Source: RYN-433 sp036558265 (GTDB lineage: Bacteria; Planctomycetota; Phycisphaerae; Tepidisphaerales; Tepidisphaeraceae). Taken from it: a stretch of DNA of 19,203 bases. Position numbers and translations under genes: made by a program. This document shows, piece by piece, positions 1 through 6,096 of the stretch. The stretch is from contig DATBFY010000069.1 in NCBI GenBank assembly GCA_036558265.1, positions 1 to 19,203 on the forward strand. Reading direction: 5' to 3'. Each line of letters starts with the position of its first letter. Positions within the stretch are counted from its first letter, which is position 1. The notes beneath the pieces are model-generated. The model saw only the letters and a program-made list of their open reading frames with translations. It searched no databases and was not told where the DNA came from.

Positions 1-1
1 C

Positions 2-601
2 GAGACCTGGGCCGCCAGCGGAGGCTCGCAGAACGTCGCGCTCTCGGGCAGTCAGGCCGCCATGCGGCTCGAGGCGACGGTCCGTCAGGCCCGCTACGTC
101 TTCCAGTGGACCCCCGGTTCGGTGGACCCCAACGTCGCCGCCTCCACCGCCCCCGCGTCGGCGTTCTTCTGGCGCGCCGACTTCTGGAACGCCGCCGGTT
201 ACGCCAAGACCCCCGCCGACTACACCACGCCGCTCGCCGACGCCGCCGTACAGGTCGGCGAGCTCGCCCTCCTCGAGTACAGCCCCGCCGACCACAAGAT
301 CTACCTCTACCGCGCCAAGGACCCCGCGAAGATGGACGGCGGGCAGGTCGTCCGCGCCGCCGGCACCGCCGCCTGGGCGGACCTGGCCAACCCCGCCACC
401 ATCGCCACGTTCAAGAGCTACGACTTCGTCCAGCGGCAGGTCATCAGCGAAGGCGTCACCGGACTGGCGCTCAACCTCGTCGCCGCCAGGGCCGGCTCGC
501 GCCCGATCCTCGAGTTCACGCTCGACGTTTCCCGCGGAGCTGGCAGCACGCTGGTTTACGGCGGCGCCTCTCTCCGCACGCCGTCCACTCGCCCCCTGTA
601 A
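2..601 (+). CDS. Probable minor prepilin (GspJ/PilW-like), C-terminal part; 5' end outside window
   Basis: The reading frame is open from base 2 to a TAA at 599-601, so the gene begins upstream of the window. An ATG at 62 is internal: the frame runs through it with protein-like sequence (ETWAASGGSQNVALSGSQAA) before it. No N-terminal methylation motif is visible because that end is missing. The visible part is a soluble, Ala/Tyr/Asp-rich domain with a stretch reading GVTGLALNLVAARAG, then a beta-type ending, as in C-terminal domains of minor pilins of the GspJ/PilW kind. That assignment rests mostly on position: it lies 10 bases before a PilX-like gene and heads a pilus block. A different prepilin-like protein is possible. 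Confidence 0.6.
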   Translation, partial: ETWAASGGSQNVALSGSQAAMRLEATVRQARYVFQWTPGSVDPNVAASTAPASAFFWRADFWNAAGYAKTPADYTTPLADAAVQVGELALLEYSPADHKIYLYRAKDPAKMDGGQVVRAAGTAAWADLANPATIATFKSYDFVQRQVISEGVTGLALNLVAARAGSRPILEFTLDVSRGAGSTLVYGGASLRTPSTRPL

Positions 602-611
602 AGGACCGCAC

Positions 612-1841
612 ATGCGATCAACCCTGCGACCCGATCTTCGCCGACGCCGCGGAATGACGCTCATGATGGTCTGGGCGGTCGTCCTGGTCGCCGCCGTCAT
701 GGGCATGGCCCTGCTCTCCAGCAACACCCTCCAGGTCCAGGCCTCCAACAACCAGGACCAGGTCCTCCAGGCCGACGCGCTGGCGGAGTCCGGGATCAAC
801 CTCGCGCTGTACTGGCTTCAGAATATCACCGACGGCAACAAGTGCCCCGGCTCGGTCTCCTCCCTGGGCGTGGGCAACAAGTCCGACAAGAATGACAACA
901 ACTTGGGCAATGGCGTCCCGGGCACGTTCGACATCAGCATCACGCGCCTCTCCCACAACCGCTACCAGGTCACCTCCACCGGCAGGGCCCGCGCCGCCTC
1001 CGGCGGCAGCAGCAACGCCGTCCAGCGCACCCTCACAGCCCAGGCCGACCTCAACTACTTCGGCTACGCCTGGAGCGTCACCAACATGACCTCGGGCAGC
1101 CTGACCATACCCTCCAACACCACCATCCTCGGCGACGTCTTCGCCTCCGTACCCGTCACCAACAACGGCAACGTCACCGGCTCGGTCTACGCACCCACCT
1201 CCGGTGGCGGCGGTGGCGGTGGCCTGCTCGGCGGGTTGCTCGGGGGCGTCCTCAACCTGGTCAACGACGTCGTCGCCACCCTCCTCCCAAGCCCCTCCAC
1301 CGTCAACAAGTACCCCTCCTACTCCTATAACGGCAGGACCTATAACGCCACGCAGATCAGCTCCCTCTTCCCGATCTCCAACGTCACCTACAACCCCGAC
1401 CCCAATACCAACCCCGCCGGCGTCTTCTACCACTCCGGCTCCCTTACCCTGGCCGGCAACGTCCACATCAACGGCAGCCTCGTCCTGACCAACGGCGGCT
1501 CGCTCCAGGTGCAGAACACGAATAACTCGATCACCCAGAACCTCCCGAATTTCCCCGCACTGGTCGCCGAGGGCGACATCACCTTCACCGGGAGCAACGC
1601 GGCGATTGATATTAACGGCCTGACTTACATCGGGGGCCGAACCAGCCGATCCTTAGGGTGGACGGGTTGTGTGCTTAACATTACCGGAACCTTGCTCGCG
1701 GGTGGGACGACCACATCGCTCGACTCGGGCGTCACCACCACGATCAAGTACGACCGCGTCAAGTCCAACGTCCCCAGCCTGGTCACTGGCGGCGACAAGC
1801 CCGCCCCGACCAGCCTGACCGTCGTTTATTGGAAAAATTGA
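612..1841 (+). CDS. PilX-like minor prepilin with beta-rich C-terminal domain
   Basis: This 409-residue protein starts with a basic leader (RRRRGMTLMMVW), then one hydrophobic helix (about residues 17-36) and the alpha-helical stalk LQADALAESGINLALYWLQ. That is the layout of PilX_N / GspK-type prepilins, which lack the usual Glu at +5 of the mature chain, as here. Such proteins cap or prime the pilus tip. Residues about 197-212 hold a Gly-rich run followed by LLGGLLGG. The C-terminal third has short strand repeats (GSLTLAGNVHINGSLVL, GDITFTGSNAAIDINGL) resembling a beta-solenoid, as seen in large PilX-like proteins. It follows the preceding prepilin gene by 10 bases, so it is very likely co-transcribed. 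The start has only a weak AAGGA upstream (601-605). Confidence 0.75.
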   Translation: MRSTLRPDLRRRRGMTLMMVWAVVLVAAVMGMALLSSNTLQVQASNNQDQVLQADALAESGINLALYWLQNITDGNKCPGSVSSLGVGNKSDKNDNNLGNGVPGTFDISITRLSHNRYQVTSTGRARAASGGSSNAVQRTLTAQADLNYFGYAWSVTNMTSGSLTIPSNTTILGDVFASVPVTNNGNVTGSVYAPTSGGGGGGGLLGGLLGGVLNLVNDVVATLLPSPSTVNKYPSYSYNGRTYNATQISSLFPISNVTYNPDPNTNPAGVFYHSGSLTLAGNVHINGSLVLTNGGSLQVQNTNNSITQNLPNFPALVAEGDITFTGSNAAIDINGLTYIGGRTSRSLGWTGCVLNITGTLLAGGTTTSLDSGVTTTIKYDRVKSNVPSLVTGGDKPAPTSLTVVYWKN

Positions 1842-1850
1842 CCATTTTTC
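1832..1850. other. AT-rich perfect inverted repeat over the stop codon of the PilX-like gene
   Basis: GAAAAAT (1832-1838) and ATTTTTC (1844-1850) are perfect complements around a 5-base loop that contains most of the TGA stop codon (1839-1841). It lies 11 bases before the next start codon. An A5/T5 stem is unusual in this GC-rich block. It is a weak stem and not a classical terminator. It may modulate coupling to the small gene downstream, or simply be an AT-rich junction. Confidence 0.4.
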
Positions 1851-1861
1851 GGAGTTTCTCG

Positions 1862-2107
1862 ATGAAAACCACCAAACTTCTCACCATCGTGGTAATCCTC
1901 CAGGCCCTGATCCTCGTCGGCCAATGGCTGGGTGCGCCCGCCGTGGTTGCGCCCGCCCAGGCCCAGGTCCCCGACGCCGGCGGCCAGCGACTGGAGATCA
2001 TCAAGGAGCTTCAGACGCTTAACGGCAAGATGGACCGCCTCGTGGGGCTTCTGGAGTCCGGAAAGCTCGAGGTCAGGGTTGCCGATGACAACAAGGGACG
2101 CCGGTAA
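1862..2107 (+). CDS. Small exported protein with coiled-coil tail, unknown function
   Basis: The protein is 81 residues from ATG 1862, which has a good ribosome site (GGAG at 1851-1854, 7-base spacer). An in-frame ATG at 1829 would overlap the upstream gene and has no such site. The N-terminus (MKTTKLLTIVVILQALILVG) is a signal peptide or membrane anchor. A possible signal peptidase site lies after the AQA of APAQAQVPDAGG. The remainder is a short amphipathic helix (LEIIKELQTLNGKMDRLVGLLESGKLEV) likely to form a coiled coil. I do not recognise a family. It sits between two prepilin genes in the same direction, so an accessory periplasmic role in pilus assembly is plausible but unproven. Confidence 0.7.
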   Translation: MKTTKLLTIVVILQALILVGQWLGAPAVVAPAQAQVPDAGGQRLEIIKELQTLNGKMDRLVGLLESGKLEVRVADDNKGRR

Positions 2108-2118
2108 ACGCCGCGCAC

Positions 2119-2141
2119 CCCAGTCGCCGTCGTTTCACGAC
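2119..2141 (+). repeat. Intergenic element, copy 1 (CCCAGTC-N3-GTCGTTTCACGAC)
   Basis: CCCAGTC at 2119-2125 and GTCGTTTCACGAC at 2129-2141 recur as a pair at 8652-8675 with a 4-base instead of a 3-base gap. The 13-mer is itself an inverted repeat (GTCGT-TTC-ACGAC). Both copies lie between genes, upstream of a cell-envelope gene of the pilus block. It could be an operator, an mRNA hairpin or a dispersed repeat. Confidence 0.5.
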
Positions 2142-2185
2142 CCGCCAGGTGCGTGTGGGAGCCCAACGCGCGCGAGGTGTGTGCT

Positions 2186-2755
2186 ATGATGTCCAGACAC
2201 TGCAACCGGGCGTTCACGCTCGTCGAGATCCTGACCGTCGTGGTCATCCTCGGGATCGCGGCTGCCGTCATCGTCCCCCAGCTCGGCTCGCGCGATGACC
2301 AGAAGGCGATCGCCGGCGCGCGCATGGTCATGGCCGACCTGATTTACGCCCAGAACCGCGCGATCTCCACCCAGACCCGGCATTACGTGGTCTTTAACAC
2401 CAGCTCCCCACAGGGCTACCGGATCGTCACCTCCGTCTCCCCGCAGGTCGACATCCCGCACCCGATCACCAAGGCGTCCAATTATGTCGTGACCTTCGGC
2501 CACGGCGGCACGCCGGGCCTGGAGGACATCTCCCTGGGCGCCGTCAACTTCGAGGGCGCCTACACGACGGTCATGTTCGACGAGTTGGGCGTCCCCTACT
2601 ACTACGACAGCGGGTCCAACACCTCCTCCGCGCTGGCCACCATCGACGGCAGCAAGATCGAGATCAAGAGCGGCGTCTTCACCATGCCGGTCTACGTCCA
2701 ACCCTACACCGGAGAGATCACCACTCCGTCCAACCCCGTCCACACCGGCCCGTGA
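2186..2755 (+). CDS. GspH-like type IV prepilin / pseudopilin
   Basis: A 189-residue protein with a classic class III signal: MMSRHCNRA before FTLVEILTVVVILGIAAAVI. Cleavage would follow Ala9, giving Phe at +1 and Glu at +5 (Glu14). The usual Gly at -1 is replaced by Ala, which prepilin peptidases can tolerate. The start is ATG 2186 (or 2189), with GAGG at 2173-2176; an upstream in-frame ATG at 2153 would add an improbable leader. After the N-terminal helix come a GspH-type segment (ARMVMADLIYAQNRAI) and a beta-rich globular domain. Its substrate is the inner-membrane pilus platform, where it would be a minor or major pilin subunit. It precedes pilM by 36 bases. Confidence 0.85.
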   Translation: MMSRHCNRAFTLVEILTVVVILGIAAAVIVPQLGSRDDQKAIAGARMVMADLIYAQNRAISTQTRHYVVFNTSSPQGYRIVTSVSPQVDIPHPITKASNYVVTFGHGGTPGLEDISLGAVNFEGAYTTVMFDELGVPYYYDSGSNTSSALATIDGSKIEIKSGVFTMPVYVQPYTGEITTPSNPVHTGP

Positions 2756-2766
2756 CGTTACACCGC

Positions 2767-2790
2767 GCGAGCGAGGGAGCGAGCCAGCCA
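2767..2790 (+). repeat. Period-4 tract (GCGA-type) just before the pilM start
   Basis: Six consecutive tetranucleotides occupy 2767-2790: GCGA twice, GGGA, GCGA, then GCCA twice. They are followed by G and the ATG at 2792. The only purine-rich Shine-Dalgarno-like stretch for pilM (GAGGGAG, 2773-2779) lies inside the tract, about 12 bases from the start. Slippage here could alter the spacing and hence translation; this is inference. Confidence 0.55.
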
Positions 2791-2791
2791 G

Positions 2792-4081
2792 ATGATCCGT
2801 TTCACACGAGCACAGATCCTGCCGATCGGCGTCGACATCGGGCACGACAGTGTCAAGATGCTCCAGGTCGAGGCCGTCGGCACGTCGCTCGAGGTCACGG
2901 CGGCGGCCAAGATGCCCCTGCCTCCTGAGGCCAGGGAAGATCCCCAGCGCCGGCTCCCGCTCGCTTGTGGCCTGATTCGCCAGATGTTCCGCCAGCACCC
3001 CTTCCGCGGTCGCGACGTCGTCGCCGCGCTTCCCCGCGACATCGTCCACATGAAAAACCTGCGGCTTCCGCAGATTCCCGCCGAGGAGCTCCCGGCCATC
3101 GTCAAGTTCGAGGCGCGAAACGTCTTTCCCTTCGACGTGGACACCGCGCAGGTGCATTATCTGGCGGCAGGGGAGGTCCGCCAGGGCACCGAGGTACGAC
3201 AGGAAGTCATCCTCGTCGCCGCGAAGAACGATGACGTCAACGCCGTCGTCGAGGAGCTCCACGGCACCGCCGGCGCGATCATCCAGTCCCTCGACGTCGA
3301 GCCCTGCGCCCTCTACCGGAGCGTGGAACGCTTCATCCGGCGCAAAGAGGACGAGAACGACGTCAATGTCCTGGTAGATGTCGGCGTCCGTCGCAGCCTG
3401 GTCGTCATCGGTCGCGGACGGGACATCAGCTTCGTCAAGACGATCGACATCGGCGGACAGCACTTCCACGAAGCCGTCAGCCGCAAGCTCGGCATCACCG
3501 CGACCGAGGCCGAGGCGCTGCGCCGTCGCCTGGTCGAGGGCGGTGAGCCCGCCGACCCCGCCGCCCGCCGCGATCCCGTCCGACAAGCCGTTTTCGACGC
3601 GACGCGGAGCCCGATCGAGGAACTGGGACGCGAGATCTCGCTTTGCCTCCGCTATTACTCCGTCACCTTCCGGGGGCACCGGCCGACGCGCTTGCGCCTG
3701 GTCGGCGGGGAGGCCTGTGACCCGCAGCTTCAGTCCCTGCTCAATGCCGCCTTGGTCATCCCGGTCGAGGTCGGCCGGCCGCTCTTCAGCGTCGGCACCA
3801 GCCGCATGAAGCCGACCGATCGCCGTGGGTCGATGTGCGAGTGGGCCTTGGCGTTGGGCCTATGCCTGCGAACCACCAGGGACCACTTCGGCGCCCGCGA
3901 CGGCAAGCCGCGGGATCCGGCCAGCCTGCCGGAGATGACGACGACCCCCGCATCCGCCATCGCCTCCACCGCCGCGGCGCCCGCGCCGGCGCCCGCGCAA
4001 GAGGTCGCCGATCTCATGACCACGCTCCGCCAGCCGTCGCCGTCGGATGCCAGGACCCGGAAGGAGCAGGCCCATGCGTGA
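2792..4081 (+). CDS. pilM: Type IV pilus assembly protein PilM (actin-like ATPase)
   Basis: This 429-residue protein matches the FtsA/actin-like PilM fold. The phosphate-1 motif IGVDIGHDSVKMLQ is at about residues 12-25. The conserved LRLPQIPAEELPAIVKFEARNVFPF (about 92-116) follows. A second phosphate region VNVLVDVG (191-198) leads into FVKTIDIGGQHFHEAVSRKLG. PilM sits on the cytoplasmic face of the inner membrane, binds the N-terminal tail of PilN and links the platform to the assembly ATPases. The last 60 or so residues form an Ala/Pro-rich tail. The gene leads pilM-pilN-pilO-pilP-like and overlaps pilN by 8 bases, indicating translational coupling. Confidence 0.93.
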   Translation: MIRFTRAQILPIGVDIGHDSVKMLQVEAVGTSLEVTAAAKMPLPPEAREDPQRRLPLACGLIRQMFRQHPFRGRDVVAALPRDIVHMKNLRLPQIPAEELPAIVKFEARNVFPFDVDTAQVHYLAAGEVRQGTEVRQEVILVAAKNDDVNAVVEELHGTAGAIIQSLDVEPCALYRSVERFIRRKEDENDVNVLVDVGVRRSLVVIGRGRDISFVKTIDIGGQHFHEAVSRKLGITATEAEALRRRLVEGGEPADPAARRDPVRQAVFDATRSPIEELGREISLCLRYYSVTFRGHRPTRLRLVGGEACDPQLQSLLNAALVIPVEVGRPLFSVGTSRMKPTDRRGSMCEWALALGLCLRTTRDHFGARDGKPRDPASLPEMTTTPASAIASTAAAPAPAPAQEVADLMTTLRQPSPSDARTRKEQAHA

Positions 4082-4694
4082 GCTGGAATTCCTGCCCGAC
4101 TGGTACCCCCGCACCCGCCGCCGGCGCCGCATGGTCGTGCTCCAGGGCTGGCTGATCCTGGTCCTCATTGCCGGCATGGGCACGTGGGTCGTGCTCAAGG
4201 ATCGCAACATCGCCGACGACGAGCGCGTCCTCGCCGCCCAGGCCTCGCAACTCGCCCAGACCTACGCGCAGCTCGCCGAAGTGGACAAGCTCGACGCCAT
4301 GCGCCGCCAGCTCCGCCAGCAGGAGCGGATCGTCTCCCGCCTGGGCTTTGCCGTCGAGGCCTGCAAGGCCGTCAACGCGCTGGACGAGAAGATGCCCAAG
4401 CAGATGGCCCTGACCAACATCCAGCTCGAGAACGAGGAGAAGATCGACAACTCCGCGTTTCAGGCCGCGCGCACGCCCGGCGAGCTTCCCCCGGCCGAGC
4501 GCCGCCTCAAGGTCCGCATCCAGGGCGTGTGTCCGACCGACGTGGACCTCGCCAACTTCATGACCCAGCTCTCGACCGTGCCGTTCTTCGAGAGCGTCAA
4601 CAACACCTATGCCAGGGACCGGCTCGAGAACGACCACGTGATGCGCGAGTTCGAGCTCACGTTCTGGGTCAACCTGGGCGTGGTGGGGAGCTGA
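4074..4694 (+). CDS. pilN: Type IV pilus inner-membrane platform protein PilN
   Basis: The 206-residue protein begins MRELEFLPDWYPRTRRRRR, a short cytoplasmic tail of the type that PilN uses to dock on PilM. One transmembrane helix follows (VVLQGWLILVLIAGMGTWVV, about 20-39), then a coiled coil (AAQASQLAQTYAQLAEVDK) and a ferredoxin-like periplasmic domain. ATG 4074 is preferred over the in-frame ATG 4047 because AAGGAG (4061-4066) lies 7 bases before it and the tail then starts as in the family. It overlaps the end of pilM by 8 bases. PilN pairs with PilO in the periplasm. Sequence identity across the family is low, so the call leans on topology and order as well as the N-terminus. Confidence 0.88.
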   Translation: MRELEFLPDWYPRTRRRRRMVVLQGWLILVLIAGMGTWVVLKDRNIADDERVLAAQASQLAQTYAQLAEVDKLDAMRRQLRQQERIVSRLGFAVEACKAVNALDEKMPKQMALTNIQLENEEKIDNSAFQAARTPGELPPAERRLKVRIQGVCPTDVDLANFMTQLSTVPFFESVNNTYARDRLENDHVMREFELTFWVNLGVVGS

Positions 4695-4700
4695 ACCACG

Positions 4701-5255
4701 ATGAAAGTTGTGCAAAGCCAGATCGTTTGGTGCGCCAGGGCACAATGGACCATGACCCTGCTCATGGCCTCGCTGATCCTCCTGTTCCTCTGCTTCGGCT
4801 TGGTTCCCGGCAACCGCAGGCAGGCCTTCCTCAAGGGACAGATCGCCGACAAGGCCCGCGACCTCCGGGACAACCAGACCAAGGCCAACAACCTGCTCAC
4901 CCTGGCCAACGAGGTGCAGCGCCTCCAGCTCCGCGTGGAGAAGTTCAACAAGAAGCTCCCCAAGACCGCCGAGCTGGGTGAGTTCATCCGCGACCTGACC
5001 CCCGCGGGACAGCAGTTCATGATCCGAAAGCTCGTCCACTCGGTCGGCACGATTAAGCGCCAGGATCTGTACGGGGAGATCCCGGTCAACATGAGCTTCG
5101 AGGGCGAGTTCACCAACGTCTTCAGCTTCCTCCGCCAGCTCGAGGAGATGCCCCGCCTCACCCGCGTCAAGAGCCTGACCGTCCATTGCAAGGACGCCAA
5201 GGCCGGCCAGGTGGACGTCACCATGGCCATGAACATTTACTTCTCGGAGCTCTGA
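4701..5255 (+). CDS. pilO: Type IV pilus inner-membrane platform protein PilO
   Basis: The 184-residue protein has a short N-terminus, one transmembrane helix (MTLLMASLILLFLCFGLVPG, about 18-37) and a coiled coil (about 40-90). The C-terminal ferredoxin-like domain includes GEIPVNMSFEGEFTNVFSFL, the usual PilO core pattern. PilO dimerises with PilN and connects the platform to PilP and the secretin. The gene starts 6 bases after pilN. Its TGA shares a base with the next ATG (TGATG at 5253-5257), so the two are translationally coupled. Length and architecture fit the family. Confidence 0.88.
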   Translation: MKVVQSQIVWCARAQWTMTLLMASLILLFLCFGLVPGNRRQAFLKGQIADKARDLRDNQTKANNLLTLANEVQRLQLRVEKFNKKLPKTAELGEFIRDLTPAGQQFMIRKLVHSVGTIKRQDLYGEIPVNMSFEGEFTNVFSFLRQLEEMPRLTRVKSLTVHCKDAKAGQVDVTMAMNIYFSEL

Positions 5256-5911
5256 TGCCCCCCGCCAACCCCGCCAACCCGGTTAAAGCGATCACCGACA
5301 AGCTGGTGCGGCAGGCGAAGGCCGACCCGAAGAAGGCCTCGGTCCTGGCGGTGCTGGTGGCGGTGCTGGCGTTCATGTGGTTCCGCGCCCTGAGCGGGAC
5401 GGGGGGCGGGCCCGCCTCGGCGTCGGCGATGTTCGCCGGTGAAGGCAGCGGCGGCTCCGCCGGGGGATACGCCGTGCCCGATAACCTGCGCCTGCCCTCG
5501 CAGGTCAGTCCGGCGCAGGCGGCGCTGCAGGAATGGGCCCGGCGGCCGATCGCGCCCCTGTCCCGCAACCTGTTCGTGATCAACTACGACTTTTTTCCGC
5601 AGGAGGGCGCCCGGGTGGAGCCGGTGGTCCGCGCGGCCCCCGGTGACGGATTTTGGGATCAACTCGCAAAGTCGATGGCCGCGCGAGCCGATCAGATCAA
5701 GGAGCACCAGGTGTTGCTCGAGAACCTGCGGCGGCAGGTCGGGCAGTTGAAGGTGCAAAGCACACTGATGGGCGCTTCGCCAAAGGCGCTCGTCAACGGC
5801 CAGCTAGTGGGTGTCGGAGACGTCGTCGCGTCCTTCCGGGTCACGAAGATCGAGGCCCGGAGAATCGTGGTCGAACGCGAGGGCATCAAGTTCGCACTGC
5901 GGTTCAACTAA
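5255..5911 (+). CDS. PilP/GspC-like platform-to-secretin connector
   Basis: The protein has 218 residues from ATG 5255, which overlaps the pilO stop as TGATG. An in-frame ATG at 5186 lies inside pilO and is not preferred. The N-terminus is cytoplasmic, then one transmembrane helix (VLAVLVAVLAFMWFRAL, about 30-46), a Gly/Ala/Ser-rich linker, a helical stretch (IKEHQVLLENLRRQVGQLKV) and a C-terminal beta domain of about 52 residues. That domain (STLMGASPKALVNGQLVGVG, then FRVTKIEARRIVVE) has the pattern of the PilP / GspC homology region, which binds the secretin N-domains. Unlike true PilP it is anchored by a helix and is not a lipoprotein, so it is nearer to GspC in topology. No symbol is assigned. 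Confidence 0.75.
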   Translation: MPPANPANPVKAITDKLVRQAKADPKKASVLAVLVAVLAFMWFRALSGTGGGPASASAMFAGEGSGGSAGGYAVPDNLRLPSQVSPAQAALQEWARRPIAPLSRNLFVINYDFFPQEGARVEPVVRAAPGDGFWDQLAKSMAARADQIKEHQVLLENLRRQVGQLKVQSTLMGASPKALVNGQLVGVGDVVASFRVTKIEARRIVVEREGIKFALRFN

Positions 5912-6096
5912 TTCAGCCCCCGGAACGGATCCACGCTCCGGCGTGGACCGTGAAAGAGGCGACGACGATGCCCGTGTTGAGGGACGTCGGTCCGGCATAC
6001 GGCGATGCGCACCGCCATCGGCGAGACATCGCGGCCGCGGTCCGACCGAACTTCCGCGCTTCGCATGACGACGCGGCGTTTCGAGGAGTGAGACAG
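5912..6096 (+). promoter_or_regulatory. 185-base leader before the secretin gene with a hairpin and an alternative start
   Basis: This is the longest gap in the 2-9915 block. TCCACGC (5930-5936), loop TCCG, GCGTGGA (5941-5947) form a perfect 7-bp hairpin 19 bases after the preceding stop. At 5968 an ATG in frame with the secretin has AAGAGG (5954-5959) 8 bases before it. Using it would add 43 residues and bury the signal peptide, so 6097 is preferred. The hairpin could be an attenuator or a processing site. I see no clear sigma70 promoter. Confidence 0.45.

Noticed and set aside
2040..2190. Cyclic-di-GMP riboswitch before the GspH-like gene
   Set aside because: Considered because of the signalling genes, but the conserved core segments of the GEMM-I class could not be found.
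2135..3679. 514-residue minus-strand open frame opposite the GspH-like gene and pilM
   Set aside because: Same codon-bias shadow; pilM is certain from its motifs and the antisense product shows no protein-like pattern.
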